From SZUA-36 sp963774415 (GTDB taxonomy: Bacteria; Pseudomonadota; Gammaproteobacteria; Xanthomonadales; SZUA-36): a DNA stretch of 64,000 nucleotides. The translations under genes were made by a program, and so were the position numbers. The stretch spans positions 992,001-1,056,000 of the forward strand of contig CAVZEU010000003.1 in the NCBI GenBank assembly GCA_963774415.1, written 5' to 3'. Positions 1 through 9,451 of this stretch are shown piece after piece; the stretch's first letter is position 1; every line of letters starts with the position of its first letter. The notes beneath the pieces are model-generated. The model did no database searches. It had not been told where the DNA came from and was given only the letters and a program-made list of their open reading frames with translations.

Positions 1-530
1 GGCATGACAGCGCGGCGGCGACCGCCATTCAGGCGGCCTGCGATGGCAACGGCACGCTGGGCTACGCCTGTGTCCGGGAGCAGGGCAGCTGGTCCAAGAT
101 CAGGCGGCTGAATCTGCCTGTGGTGCTGCAACTGGAAGGGGATAACCGTTCCAACCTGTTGTTGCTGGGCATGGACGCAGGCCGGCTGCTGGTCGGTGAC
201 CCTTCCCGGCCGCAGACGATCGCGCGGCAGGCCGTGGACGCCGTGTGGCTCGGCAGCTACCTCGCGGCCTGGCCACAGGCTCCCGATTGGCCGGCGACGG
301 TCAGCCGCGGCGATTCGGGTCCCGCCGTCAAGACCGTTATGGAGATGGCGGCACGCGTCGATCTGCCGTACCATGGCGGCCAGCTCTTCGATGCCGAGTT
401 CGAGCGTTGGCTGAAAGGTTTTCAACTGCGCAACGGCTTGCAAGTGGATGGCATCGTCGGCCGCAATACATTGTTGCACCTGATGACGGCATCCATCCAC
501 GAACCGCACTTGTTGCAGAATTGGGATTGA
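1..530 (+). CDS. gspA: GspA/ExeA-type secretion ATPase, C-terminal part
   Basis: Partial gene: the frame is open from base 3 and 175 residues are visible before the TGA at 528-530. In the GspA/ExeA family an AAA+ ATPase domain is followed by a C39-peptidase-like domain and a peptidoglycan-binding domain; the protein helps insert the type II secretin through the cell wall. The visible part fits the end of the C39-like region (about residues 1-85) followed by a peptidoglycan-binding type 1 domain with SRGDSGPAVK and the ending FQLRNGLQVDGIVGRNTL. The ATPase lies outside the window. gspB begins two bases after the stop, which strongly supports the assignment. Confidence 0.85.
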   Translation, partial: HDSAAATAIQAACDGNGTLGYACVREQGSWSKIRRLNLPVVLQLEGDNRSNLLLLGMDAGRLLVGDPSRPQTIARQAVDAVWLGSYLAAWPQAPDWPATVSRGDSGPAVKTVMEMAARVDLPYHGGQLFDAEFERWLKGFQLRNGLQVDGIVGRNTLLHLMTASIHEPHLLQNWD

Positions 531-532
531 TC

Positions 533-1309
533 GTGTCCATTCTTCTGGAAGCACTGCGAAAATCGGAAAAGGCCCAACGCGGGTCCAAGCCGCCGGGTAT
601 CGGCGACGACCTGCCCGCGGCCCCGGCCGCGGTGCGCTTCAGGCCCGTTCTGCTGGCCGCGGCGATCGTGGTTGCAGTCGCCGCCAGCGGCTGGTTCATC
701 TGGCGCCAGTACCGGCCCCCGGCAGGTTACCAGCCGCCCGTCAGCCTGCCGGCCAGAACGCGCACACCGGTGGAGAAACCGCTCGCGGCCGCGCAGAGCG
801 GGCGCGGCGCGGGCAGCGCGCGGCGGCCAGCGACACCCGCCCGTCCAGCGGCCACCGTTGGCGCAAAGCCCGCTGGCGGACAACGGACACCGGTCGAGTC
901 TTTCAAGACGCCGGTAGCCAGCGCCAGCAGCGGACAGAAGGGGCCCGCGCCCGCGCCGGACGACGCGGCCAAGGTCGCGGCGGCGTTGGCCGCCGCGCAG
1001 CAGCCGGCCGCTGCCGAACCGGCCGCTGGGAGCGGGCCGGAAAAAGCAACGGGCAGCGAACCGTTCGAACCGCAGGCGCCGGAGCCGATTTCTTATTGGG
1101 AACTACCTGACGCGGTGCGCGCGCAGGTTCCCGAGATCAAGTTCACGGTGCTGGTTTACGCGCGGCGCCCGCAAGACCGCTTCGTGCTCATTGACGGCCA
1201 ACGCCTGACCGAGGGCGATGCTCTGCCATCGGGGCCAAAAATCGTCGAAATCCGGCTTGACGGCGTCGTTTTCAGCTACCGTCTTTACCATTTCCTGGTC
1301 AAGCGCTGA
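533..1309 (+). CDS. gspB: Type II secretion assembly protein GspB
   Basis: 258 residues from a GTG start; the start was chosen because the protein then opens with SILLEALRKSEKAQ, the usual GspB N-terminus. One membrane segment follows at about residues 42-58, then a long Ala/Pro/Gly-rich periplasmic linker to about residue 185. The conserved C-terminal GspB domain ends in FSYRLYHFLVKR. GspB partners GspA in the inner membrane for secretin assembly. The reading frame stays open upstream of 533, but that part is only a shadow of gspA. The gene is almost certainly translationally coupled to gspA. Confidence 0.88.
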   Translation: MSILLEALRKSEKAQRGSKPPGIGDDLPAAPAAVRFRPVLLAAAIVVAVAASGWFIWRQYRPPAGYQPPVSLPARTRTPVEKPLAAAQSGRGAGSARRPATPARPAATVGAKPAGGQRTPVESFKTPVASASSGQKGPAPAPDDAAKVAAALAAAQQPAAAEPAAGSGPEKATGSEPFEPQAPEPISYWELPDAVRAQVPEIKFTVLVYARRPQDRFVLIDGQRLTEGDALPSGPKIVEIRLDGVVFSYRLYHFLVKR

Positions 1310-1574
1310 ACGCGCCCGCGCAGTGCGCCAGTCGGTGATGAGTCACTGGGTATGTATCTGAAAAAAGGATGGGACAAGCATATTTTGTGGCCTGATCCAA
1401 CGGCACCGCTCGTCTTCAACTCAGCACCCGTCCCCGGCCGGTTCAGCCACGCCTGTACCCGGGCTTGCCTCAAGCCGCGGCTACGCCCTGGCTTCCAGTC
1501 CAGCCCGGCGTCGAGTCGTACCTGTGCGGCGTCAGGTTCCGGGATACCGGTGCAATGCGCGGGCCAGGTGAGCG

Positions 1575-2264
1575 GTGGCTTCCGGCATTGTCACAAACTG
1601 GTCAGAGAGCACCCCCGTCTATCCCTGGTTGACGCTGACGCTGGTCCTGCTGTGCGTCGCGGTCAAGCTGATGCACAGTGGCATGCCTCCGCTGATGCAG
1701 CACGACCTCGCGGGCCTGGTCGGCGCGCGCCCGGCCGAACTCAGCCAGGTGCTCAGCCAGGGACGGGGCGCCTGGAGCGACCGCCGGCTTCTGTTGCTTT
1801 TCAGCGCGCTGTTCATGCATTCGAGCTGGCTGCACCTGACGGGCAACATGGTCTACCTGTGGGTGTTCGGCATTCCGCTGGAACGGAGGCTCGGTTGGGC
1901 GGGCATGCTGTGCCTGTTCCTGCTGGGAGGCGCCCTGGCCAACCTGATGGTGACGCTGCGGGTACCGGACCTCGCGGCGCCCATCATCGGTTCCAGCGGG
2001 GCCGTCTCGGCCGTGGTGGGGGCTTACCTGGGCCTGTTCCCCGCCCGCCGCATCGGCATGTTGCTGCCGCTTGGTCTCTACCTGCAATTCGCGCGTGTGC
2101 CAGCGGTGCTGGTGATCGGCTCCTGGTTCACGCTGCAGTTGGTTTATACGGTATTCGGCCCCATTACTGGTGTTGTGGCCTGGTGGACGCACCTGGCGGG
2201 GTTTACACTGGGTTTGATATTCGCTTTGCTGGTACGTGCAAGCGCAATGGTGAGACTGGGTTAG
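1575..2264 (+). CDS. Rhomboid family intramembrane serine protease
   Basis: 229 residues, GTG start with AGGTGA five bases upstream. Hydrophobic helices run through the whole protein. The rhomboid hallmarks are present: HLTGN with H87 and N91, the nucleophile motif GSSG with S141, and the catalytic histidine in WWTHLAGF (H206). Rhomboids cut transmembrane segments of other membrane proteins. The substrate cannot be told from the sequence. The preceding 265 bases (1310-1574) hold no gene that I can support. Confidence 0.9.
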   Translation: MASGIVTNWSESTPVYPWLTLTLVLLCVAVKLMHSGMPPLMQHDLAGLVGARPAELSQVLSQGRGAWSDRRLLLLFSALFMHSSWLHLTGNMVYLWVFGIPLERRLGWAGMLCLFLLGGALANLMVTLRVPDLAAPIIGSSGAVSAVVGAYLGLFPARRIGMLLPLGLYLQFARVPAVLVIGSWFTLQLVYTVFGPITGVVAWWTHLAGFTLGLIFALLVRASAMVRLG

Positions 2265-2274
2265 CGGGCTGAAG

Positions 2275-2604
2275 ATGGGTAAAGAGAAATTGTACCGGGT
2301 CGCGTTTCTGAACCACGGCAAGGTTTACGAACTTTTTTGTGGCAGTGTCGGAACCAGCGGCCTGCTCGGATTCGTGGAAATCGCCGACCTCGTGTTCGGG
2401 GAAGAGGATTCGGTCGTCGTCGACCCGACCGAGGAAAAGATGCGCGACGAATTCGAGGGCGTCGAGGTCCTGCACGTGCCGATACACAGTGTGCTGCGCG
2501 TTGAGCAGGTCAAACGCAAGGGCCAGTCGGTCATCCGCGATCGTGAAAGCGGCGAGAAGGTCACGCCGTTCCCGCTGCCGCCCGGCAGCCACTCAAGGTC
2601 CTGA
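2275..2604 (+). CDS. DUF1820 family protein
   Basis: 109 residues, ATG start ten bases after the rhomboid stop. It is a soluble, acidic protein opening with LYRVAFLNHGKVYELF and containing GLLGFVEIADLVFGEE, which matches the small DUF1820 family common in Gammaproteobacteria. No catalytic motif is visible and the family has no assigned function that I know of. Its last 12 bases overlap the 3' end of the converging S41 protease gene. Confidence 0.82.
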   Translation: MGKEKLYRVAFLNHGKVYELFCGSVGTSGLLGFVEIADLVFGEEDSVVVDPTEEKMRDEFEGVEVLHVPIHSVLRVEQVKRKGQSVIRDRESGEKVTPFPLPPGSHSRS

Positions 2605-3879
2605 GGCGCTCGCTTCGCCGCTGGCGAGGACCGCCGCGCCCTTCAACAGGATCAGCGCCTGGTACATGGCGTAGTCGTCCGCGGCGCTGACCTCGGATTT
2701 GAAAACACTCGTATCGGCCTGGCCGTCGCCGTCGAGGTGATGCTCGAGGTTCGCTTCCCGTTTGCGCCCCTGCGCCTCGTCCGCGACCGCTTCGACGTCG
2801 GCGAGGACCACGTCGGGCTGAATGCCTTCCGCCTGGATCGAGCGCCCCGAAGGGGTGTAGTAAAGCGCCGTCGTCAGCCGCAGGCCGGAACCGTTGCGCA
2901 GGTTCAGAACCGACTGGATCGAGCCCTTGCCGTAAGTTCTTTCGCCCACGATCAGGGCCCGCCCACGATCCTGCAGCGCGCCGGCCAGAACCTCCGCGGC
3001 CGAGGCCGTGCCGCCGTTGACGAGGACAACGACCGGCGTGCCGGCAAGCCACTGGCCGGCGTGCGCGGAATATTCCATCTGGTTGGGTGAGCGGCCCTTC
3101 GTGTATACGATCAGTCCGTCGTCCAGGAAGCCGTCGGCAATCGTGACCGCGGGCTTGAGCACGCCGCCGGGGTTGTTGCGCAGGTCCAGCACGACCCCCT
3201 TCAGGGGGCCGTCGTGATGGGCCAGCATGTACTTGACCTGCTCTTCCATCTCCTCGCCGCTCCTGCGGGTAAAGTGGGTAATCTGGAAATAGCCGTAGTC
3301 ATGGTCCACCGGGCGGCTGAAAACGCTGTCGACGGTGACGAAACCGCGTGTCAGCTCGAGGGCGGACACCTCGCCGTTGGCGTGCCTGACGGTGACCCCC
3401 ACCTGACTGCCGGCGGCGCCGCGCAGGCCGGCGATGGCCGCTTTCAGGTTCTGCCCGCGCAGATCCTTGTGGTCGATCGCGGTAATGACGTCGCCGCTGA
3501 CGATACCGGCCCCGGCGGCGGCTCCGTTCCGGGTCACGCCGGCGACGACGACCTGTCCCGCGTGCAGCCGCAGCTCGACACCGATACCGCTGTAACGGCC
3601 CTGGGAGGCGTTGTCGAGTTGCCGGAATTCATCCGGCTCCATGAAGGCGGAATGCGGGTCGATCTCCGACAACATGCCCCGGATGGCGGCGTTCAGGAGT
3701 CGGTGGTCGTCGACTTCCTCGACATAGTTGCTGCGAATCTGGTTGAAAACCTCGGTGAAGGTGCGCAGGTCCGCCAACGTGAGTTGGGCCTGTCCGGATT
3801 GCGTGGTCTCGTCCGCCGGCAGCGGCGCCGCGGTCATCAGCGCCAGCGTCAGCAGCAAGTTGGTTCGTAGGATTCCCAT
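2593..3879 (-). CDS. Carboxyl-terminal processing protease (S41 family)
   Basis: 428 residues with an N-terminal signal peptide ending near PLPADE. A CTP N-terminal helical region is followed by a PDZ domain (about residues 95-175) and the S41 protease core. The catalytic serine is in NGGTASAAE (S293) and the catalytic lysine in RTYGKGS (K318), a Ser-Lys dyad. Such periplasmic proteases trim the C-termini of exported proteins or cell-wall hydrolases. It lies downstream of envC and gpmI on the same strand with a 45-base gap, and this envC-ctp pairing is common in Gammaproteobacteria, where ctp often modulates envelope hydrolases. Confidence 0.93.
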   Translation of the reverse strand: MGILRTNLLLTLALMTAAPLPADETTQSGQAQLTLADLRTFTEVFNQIRSNYVEEVDDHRLLNAAIRGMLSEIDPHSAFMEPDEFRQLDNASQGRYSGIGVELRLHAGQVVVAGVTRNGAAAGAGIVSGDVITAIDHKDLRGQNLKAAIAGLRGAAGSQVGVTVRHANGEVSALELTRGFVTVDSVFSRPVDHDYGYFQITHFTRRSGEEMEEQVKYMLAHHDGPLKGVVLDLRNNPGGVLKPAVTIADGFLDDGLIVYTKGRSPNQMEYSAHAGQWLAGTPVVVLVNGGTASAAEVLAGALQDRGRALIVGERTYGKGSIQSVLNLRNGSGLRLTTALYYTPSGRSIQAEGIQPDVVLADVEAVADEAQGRKREANLEHHLDGDGQADTSVFKSEVSAADDYAMYQALILLKGAAVLASGEASASGP

Positions 3880-3924
3880 GTCATTGTTCCATATCGATGA
3901 ATGTTCGCGTCGTTGCGGCCGGCC

Positions 3925-5067
3925 CTAGCGGTTGATCCAGATGGCGGGGTCAACGGCTTTGCCGTTCTTGCGGATTTCGAAGTAAAGACCGCTGCCGTTA
4001 CGGGGGCTTTCCCCCACGGTGCAGATGGCCGTGCCCGGTTCGACCCAGTCCCCGACTTCGTGGAGCAGGCTTTCGTTGTTGCCGTAAAGACTCATGAATC
4101 CGTCACCGTGGTCGATGATCATAAGCAGCCCGTAGCCGCGAAGCCAGTCTGAAAACGCGACACGGCCGTAGCCGATCGACTTGACCTCGGTGCCGGTCGG
4201 CGCGGCGATCAGCCAGCCCTGCCAGTTCAGACCGGCTGCGCGGCGTTGTCCGAAGGCGTGCCTGACCCGGCCCTTGACCGGCCACGGCAGCTTGCCCTTG
4301 AATTGTTCCGGCGCCAGCCGCCGGCCGAGGTCGTCGGGGATGTCGGCCAGCACGCTGGTCAGTTTCCGCAACAGCGTTTCGAGATCACGGCGGTTTTTCT
4401 CGAGCTCCGCCAGGCGGCTTTCATCGCTGTCGATCTGGGCCGACAGGCGGGCGACGATTTGCCGGCGTTGATCGCGCTGCTGCCGCAACTTGTCCATGAC
4501 GGTTTGCTGGTTGGCCTTGACGGCCTCGAGGGCCGACAGTTCCTGGTCGATCTGCGACTGCATCCGGTCGAGCGTCTGCAGAACCTGCTTCAGTTCCCCG
4601 ATCTGCCCGGCTTCCGATTGGCTGAAATAGTCATAATAAGCCAGCATCCTGGATAGTTGCGCCGGGCTGTCCTGGTTGAGAACGAGCTTGAGACGGGACT
4701 CGCGGCCGAGACGGTAAGCGGCCATGATCTGCCGCGCCAGCGCCTGCCGGCGCTGGTCGAGTGTGTGCAGGTACTGCTCGCGCTTGGCGTCGAGTTGCGC
4801 CATCTCGGCGCGGTGACCGGCGGCCGCGGATTCGAGATCCCGCAGGCGCATGGCGCTGGCCTCGATTTTGCGGTCGGCGCTTCTGAGCGCTGCCTGCTCG
4901 TCGGCGTAGGTCTTCCGGTCATCCGCCAATGACCGCGACAGCTGGCTGATCTCGGCCTTGACCTTATTGAGCCGATCACGCGTTTCCGGGGTGCTGGGCG
5001 CGCCGAGCGCGGAACTGCCAAGGCCCAAGGCCAGCCACGCCGCAAATGCGAGCCGCCACGATACCAC
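3925..5067 (-). CDS. envC: Murein hydrolase activator EnvC
   Basis: 380 residues, GTG start. A signal peptide is followed by a long coiled coil (about residues 25-240; repeated Lys/Arg/Glu/Gln heptads) and a C-terminal LytM/M23 fold (about 265-380). The LytM domain lacks its zinc ligands: the usual H-x-H ending appears as LYFEIR, and SLYGNNESLL replaces the histidine-bearing loop. This matches EnvC, a non-catalytic activator of division amidases. The start lies four bases after the gpmI stop, so the two genes are probably coupled. Confidence 0.92.
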   Translation of the reverse strand: MVSWRLAFAAWLALGLGSSALGAPSTPETRDRLNKVKAEISQLSRSLADDRKTYADEQAALRSADRKIEASAMRLRDLESAAAGHRAEMAQLDAKREQYLHTLDQRRQALARQIMAAYRLGRESRLKLVLNQDSPAQLSRMLAYYDYFSQSEAGQIGELKQVLQTLDRMQSQIDQELSALEAVKANQQTVMDKLRQQRDQRRQIVARLSAQIDSDESRLAELEKNRRDLETLLRKLTSVLADIPDDLGRRLAPEQFKGKLPWPVKGRVRHAFGQRRAAGLNWQGWLIAAPTGTEVKSIGYGRVAFSDWLRGYGLLMIIDHGDGFMSLYGNNESLLHEVGDWVEPGTAICTVGESPRNGSGLYFEIRKNGKAVDPAIWINR

Positions 5068-5071
5068 CGGC

Positions 5072-6640
5072 CTAGCCCTGTCCCGTTGCCGCCGTGTCCA
5101 GCCTGACCAGGGAGTGCCCCGTCATCTCCGCCGGCGCCTCGAGACCCAGCAAGTCCAACATCGTCGGCGCGATGTCCTTGAGCGCGCCGCCGGATTCCAG
5201 TTCGGCCTTACGGCCCCAGTAGACCAGGGGCACCGGGTTGCTGGTATGGGCCGTCATGGGTTGGCCGCTGGCGGGGTCGGCCATCTGCTCCAGGTTGCCG
5301 TGATCGGCCGTGATCAGCAGTTCGCCGCCGCTTTCCCGCACCGCCTTCAGTACAGTGCCCAGGCACTGATCGACGGCCTCGGCCGCCTCGATCGCGGCCG
5401 GCAGGCTGCCCGTATGGCCGACCATGTCCGGGTTGGCCACGTTGCAGACGATCACGTCGAAGCGGCCGCCCCGGATCGCCCGGTCCAACTCGCTGGTGAG
5501 TTCTTCTATGCTCATCCGCGGTTGCAGGTCATAGGTCGCCACGGACGGCGACGGGATCAGCAGGCGTTGCTCGCCGGGGAAAGGTTCCTCCTCGCCGCCA
5601 TTGAAAAAGAACGTGACGTGCGCGTACTTTTCGGTTTCCGCGATGCGCAGCTGGCGCAGCCCCTGCTGCGACAGCACCTCGCCGAGCAAACCTTTTAGGT
5701 GTTCCGGCGGGAAAGCAACCGCGGCCGGCAGCGCTTCCAGGTACTGCGTCATGCAGACGAAGGCCGCAAGTGCGGGGCGGCGGCAGGGGAATTCGCTGAA
5801 TCCAGGCTCGGTGAAGGCCCGGCTCAGCTCACGTGCGCGGTCGGCCCGGAAATTAATGAATACGACGGCGTCGCCGTCGGCGATGCCCTGGTAGTCGCCG
5901 AGCACGGTGGGGCTGACGAATTCATCGTTCTCACCGCGGTCATAGGCCGCCTGCAGGCCTGCCGCGGCCGTCGGGCAGCGGTAATGGCAGTCGGCGCGCG
6001 CGAGCATGTTCCAGGCCTGTTCCACCCGTTCCCAGCGGCGGTCGCGGTCCATCGCGTAATAGCGGCCGCACAGGCTGCCGTAGGACGCGGAGGCCGTCTT
6101 GTCCAGTTGCGCCTGCATTTTCCGCAGTGACTCATCGGCGCTGCGCGGCGGGGTGTCGCGTCCGTCGAGGAAAGCGTGGATACGAACCGCGGGCGCGCCT
6201 TGTGCGACCGCCATTTCCAGCATGGCCAGGAAATGGTCCTGGTGGGAGTGGACGCCGCCGGGCGACAACAGGCCCATGATATGCAGCGTGGCGCCGTTGC
6301 GGCGGCTGGCTTCGATGGCCTCGCGCAGTGCCGGGTTTTCGAAAAAGCTGCCGTCCTCGATGGCCTGGTTGATGCGCGAGTAATCCTGGTAGACGACGCG
6401 CCCCGCGCCGATGTTCATGTGCCCGACTTCGGAATTGCCCATCTGTCCGTCCGGCAAGCCGACCGACCTGCCCGACGTCGAGATGCGCGTGTGGCTGGCC
6501 GAGCGCAGCAGCCCGTCCCAGCAGGGCGTAGCGGCCATGCTGATGGCGTTGTCGTCGGCAGCCTCCCTGCAACCCCAGCCATCGAGTATCATCAGCACCA
6601 GTGGGCCGGCGATTGTCTTTTTGGGTTTGTCCTCGGGCAT
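5072..6640 (-). CDS. gpmI: 2,3-bisphosphoglycerate-independent phosphoglycerate mutase
   Basis: 522 residues; interconverts 3- and 2-phosphoglycerate in glycolysis and gluconeogenesis using Mn2+. The metal-binding aspartate is in VLMILDGWG (D20) and the phosphorylated serine in GQMGNSEVGH (S70); the C-terminal half has TADHGNLEQM and the metal ligands ANPDMVGHTG. The ATG at 6640 was chosen because GGAGG sits four bases upstream of it. The frame extends 24 codons further upstream but without such a site. The following genes envC and the S41 protease are on the same strand, and yibN diverges. Confidence 0.95.
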   Translation of the reverse strand: MPEDKPKKTIAGPLVLMILDGWGCREAADDNAISMAATPCWDGLLRSASHTRISTSGRSVGLPDGQMGNSEVGHMNIGAGRVVYQDYSRINQAIEDGSFFENPALREAIEASRRNGATLHIMGLLSPGGVHSHQDHFLAMLEMAVAQGAPAVRIHAFLDGRDTPPRSADESLRKMQAQLDKTASASYGSLCGRYYAMDRDRRWERVEQAWNMLARADCHYRCPTAAAGLQAAYDRGENDEFVSPTVLGDYQGIADGDAVVFINFRADRARELSRAFTEPGFSEFPCRRPALAAFVCMTQYLEALPAAVAFPPEHLKGLLGEVLSQQGLRQLRIAETEKYAHVTFFFNGGEEEPFPGEQRLLIPSPSVATYDLQPRMSIEELTSELDRAIRGGRFDVIVCNVANPDMVGHTGSLPAAIEAAEAVDQCLGTVLKAVRESGGELLITADHGNLEQMADPASGQPMTAHTSNPVPLVYWGRKAELESGGALKDIAPTMLDLLGLEAPAEMTGHSLVRLDTAATGQG

Positions 6641-6908
6641 GCGCCCTCCAGTGCAAATTGATCGTGAACCGTTTTCCGCTTGCAAATTCCGGTTCCCGCC
6701 ACCACATCGCATCAGTGCGGCGACTTACCTTAACTCAACATGAACGGATTTACAGGTCGGGCCGACGGTGCGAACATTATTCCACAACGGCAACGGCGCC
6801 GCCTTGAAAAGTGGCCGCCTACGAGCCACTCGATAATGGCAATGGACAACGAAGCACGGTGCTGGGTTTCAGCGACAGCACCGTCGCCGACCAGCAGGAG
6901 TCGATAAG

Positions 6909-7334
6909 GTGCAACAATTGATTGAATTTGCCGGCAACCACGTGGCGCTCGTTGCCGCTTTCGGGGCTGTCATACTGTTATTGATGTGGACGGAGATCAG
7001 CCGGCGTAACCGCGGCTACACCGAACTCACACCCACGCAGGCCGTGCGCAAGATCAACCAGGGTGGTGTTACCATCGTCGATATCGGCAGCGCCGCCAAG
7101 TTCAGCAAGGGTCACCTGATGGGTGCGGTCAACATACCGCTCACGCGGTTCAGCAAACCCGACCCGGAAATCGAAAAACTGGCAGCGAAACCGGTGCTCA
7201 TCGTCTGTGACACCGGCAACACGGCGCACCAGGCGGCTGCGGCGCTGATCAAGCTCGGGGCCACGGACGTTTCGATCCTGAAAGGCGGCAGGGTACAATG
7301 GAAGGCTGACGAGTACCCGCTTGTCAGCAAATAG
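6909..7334 (+). CDS. yibN: Membrane-anchored rhodanese-like protein (YibN type)
   Basis: 141 residues, GTG start. One transmembrane helix at about residues 11-27 anchors a cytoplasmic rhodanese domain (about 38-138) with the active-site cysteine in LIVCDTGNTA (C100). Rhodanese domains carry sulfur as a persulfide. The position between divergent gpmI and secB matches YibN of enterobacteria. Its physiological partner is not evident from the sequence. Confidence 0.88.
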   Translation: MQQLIEFAGNHVALVAAFGAVILLLMWTEISRRNRGYTELTPTQAVRKINQGGVTIVDIGSAAKFSKGHLMGAVNIPLTRFSKPDPEIEKLAAKPVLIVCDTGNTAHQAAAALIKLGATDVSILKGGRVQWKADEYPLVSK

Positions 7335-7438
7335 GCCCGCCTCGGCGCGGCCGCAGGCGGGCGGGACAATTGAATCTTTCACGCCTTCTCCCGGCAGCAG
7401 GCGCAGGACAAATTCACAAACAGCGGAGAGTATCGATC

Positions 7439-7948
7439 ATGGCAGACGAACAGAACCAGGACAACACCACGGAAGAACAGACCGAGCCACTATTCCAGTT
7501 GCAGAAGATTTACCTGAAGGACGCCTCGTTCGAGCTGCCGCACGCCCCGCAGATATTTCAGGAAGATGGCCAGGTCGAGATCAAGATGAACATTGCGCAA
7601 CAGGTGGACCAGCTGGCCGACGGGGTGCACGAAGTGATGCTGACGGTCACCGTGACCGCGACGCTGGATGAAAAGACGGCTTACCTGGCCGAGGTGCAGC
7701 AGGCCGGGGTCTTTTCCATCGTCGGGTTGGACGAGAAGACACAACATGCGGTTTTGAACACCCTGTGCCCGCACACGCTGTTTCCGTATGCGCGCCGGGC
7801 GATCACCGACCTGGTGGCCGACGGCGGCTTTCCGCCGCTGGTGTTGCAGCCGATCAATTTTGACCAGATCTACGCGCAGCGCCTGCAGGAAGCGCAGGCT
7901 CAGCAGGAGCAGGCTGCCGCCGACATGGAAGTTCAGGGCAACGCCTGA
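7439..7948 (+). CDS. secB: Protein-export chaperone SecB
   Basis: 169 residues. SecB is a cytoplasmic tetramer that keeps preproteins unfolded and hands them to SecA. The ATG at 7439 is preceded by CGGAGAG and gives the usual acidic N-terminus. Recognisable blocks are FQLQKIYLKDASFELP, NTLCPHTLFPYARRAI and PPLVLQPINFDQIY. The frame extends upstream to 7370 without family similarity. gpsA follows after 12 bases, the typical secB-gpsA arrangement. Confidence 0.95.
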   Translation: MADEQNQDNTTEEQTEPLFQLQKIYLKDASFELPHAPQIFQEDGQVEIKMNIAQQVDQLADGVHEVMLTVTVTATLDEKTAYLAEVQQAGVFSIVGLDEKTQHAVLNTLCPHTLFPYARRAITDLVADGGFPPLVLQPINFDQIYAQRLQEAQAQQEQAAADMEVQGNA

Positions 7949-7960
7949 CGGTTCGCCCGA

Positions 7961-8974
7961 ATGAGCGCACCAGCGCCGGTTGTCGCCGTACTCGGGGCGG
8001 GTTCCTGGGGTACCGCGCTGGCCCTGCAACTGGACCGCAGCGGCTCAAAATGCATCTTGTGGAGTTTCGATGAGGAGCAGATCGCGCAGATACGCGCCAC
8101 GGGCCGTAACAGCGCGTGTTTCCCCGACATCGAACTGCCGGGCAGCATTGCTATCGAGAGCGACATCCAGGCGGCTGTGAGGGCCGCTGACCTGGTGCTG
8201 CTGGTCACGCCGAGTTTTGCCTTTGCCGACACCATACGTGCCTTTCGGAAAGTGTTGCCTGCCGGTCAAGGCGTCGCCTGGGGCTGCAAGGGTTTCGAGC
8301 CCGGCAGCGGCCGTCTGCTGCACGAGGTCGCCGCGGAGTTGTTGCCGCCGCACACGCCGCTGGCGGTGGTGACCGGCCCGTCCTTCGCCAGGGAGGTCGC
8401 GCTGAATCTGCCGACCGCCGTCACGGTGGCCGGCGAGGATGCGCAATTCACCGGTCAATTGGCGGCCGCACTGCACGGCGCTCATTTCCGCGCCTACACC
8501 AGCGATGACGTGATCGGCGCCGGGCTGGGCGGCGCCGTCAAGAACGTGCTGGCGGTCGCGACCGGCATATGCGACGCCATGGCCCTCGGCAATAACGCCA
8601 GGGCTGCCTTGATCACACGCGGCCTGGCCGAAATGATGCGGCTCGGCCAGGCGCTGGGTGCGCAACCGGAAACGCTGATGGGACTGGCTGGGGCGGGTGA
8701 CCTGATCCTGACCTGCACCGGCGATTTGTCGCGCAATCGCCGGCTGGGGCTGGCGCTGGGCAAGGGCCGGAGCCTCGAGCAGGCACTGGCGGAAATCGGC
8801 CAGGTGGTCGAGGGGGTGCAAAGCGCGGTCGAAGTCCGGCGCCTGGCCCGCAAGTACAAGGTCAGTATGCCGATTTCCAAGCAGGTCCACGGCATCATCC
8901 ACGAGGGCTGGAACGCGGAAGAGGGTGTTTCCCGCTTGTTGGCGCGGGAGCAGAAAGCCGAATACTGCGATTGA
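7961..8974 (+). CDS. gpsA: NAD(P)H-dependent glycerol-3-phosphate dehydrogenase
   Basis: 337 residues. Reduces dihydroxyacetone phosphate to sn-glycerol 3-phosphate for phospholipid synthesis. The N-terminal Rossmann fold has VLGAGSWGTAL (glycines at 12, 14 and 17), and the catalytic lysine lies in GLGGAVKNVLAVATG. GLAGAGDLILTCTGDLSRNR is the family's C-terminal signature. Length is normal. It ends 18 bases from the end of the converging trmL. Confidence 0.96.
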   Translation: MSAPAPVVAVLGAGSWGTALALQLDRSGSKCILWSFDEEQIAQIRATGRNSACFPDIELPGSIAIESDIQAAVRAADLVLLVTPSFAFADTIRAFRKVLPAGQGVAWGCKGFEPGSGRLLHEVAAELLPPHTPLAVVTGPSFAREVALNLPTAVTVAGEDAQFTGQLAAALHGAHFRAYTSDDVIGAGLGGAVKNVLAVATGICDAMALGNNARAALITRGLAEMMRLGQALGAQPETLMGLAGAGDLILTCTGDLSRNRRLGLALGKGRSLEQALAEIGQVVEGVQSAVEVRRLARKYKVSMPISKQVHGIIHEGWNAEEGVSRLLAREQKAEYCD

Positions 8975-8992
8975 GCCGGGCCGCCCCTCGTT

Positions 8993-9451
8993 TCAGTCTT
9001 TGAATCCCAGTTGTCGCCACGCCTCGTACACCGCCACCGCGACGCTGTTCGACAGGTTCAGGCTGCGCGAATCGGCGGTCATCGGCAAGCGCAGGCACCG
9101 ATCCGCGCCGAGCGCCGCCATCAGGCTTTTCGGCAGGCCGCGGGTCTCCGGACCGAACAGCAGGCCGTCGCCGTGCCTGAACGGCGCCTCGTCGTAACGG
9201 CGGCGGGCGCGTGTCGAAAATGCCCACAGACGCATCTTTGCATGGCGTTCCCGGAAGCTGTCCCAGTTCAGATAGCTGTCGACGCTGGCCAGGTCGCGAT
9301 AGTCCAGTCCGGCGCGTTTCAGGCGGGGGTGGTCGAGTTGAAAGCCCAGCGGGCCGACCAGGTGCAGGCGCGCGCCGGTGTTGGCGCATAGACGGATGAC
9401 GTTGCCGGTGTTCGGTGGAATCTCCGGTTGGTAAAGAATCACGTGCAACAT
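8993..9451 (-). CDS. trmL: tRNA (cytidine/uridine 34-2'-O)-methyltransferase
   Basis: 152 residues of SPOUT fold. Methylates the 2'-OH of the wobble base of tRNA-Leu. Visible motifs are MLHVILYQPEIPPNTGN at the start, LLFGPETRGLP (SAM knot) and IPM-like LPMTADSRSLNLSNSVAV near the end. The ATG at 9451 was chosen because the protein then begins exactly as family members do; 14 more upstream codons are open but unlike the family. Convergent with gpsA. Confidence 0.95.
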   Translation of the reverse strand: MLHVILYQPEIPPNTGNVIRLCANTGARLHLVGPLGFQLDHPRLKRAGLDYRDLASVDSYLNWDSFRERHAKMRLWAFSTRARRRYDEAPFRHGDGLLFGPETRGLPKSLMAALGADRCLRLPMTADSRSLNLSNSVAVAVYEAWRQLGFKD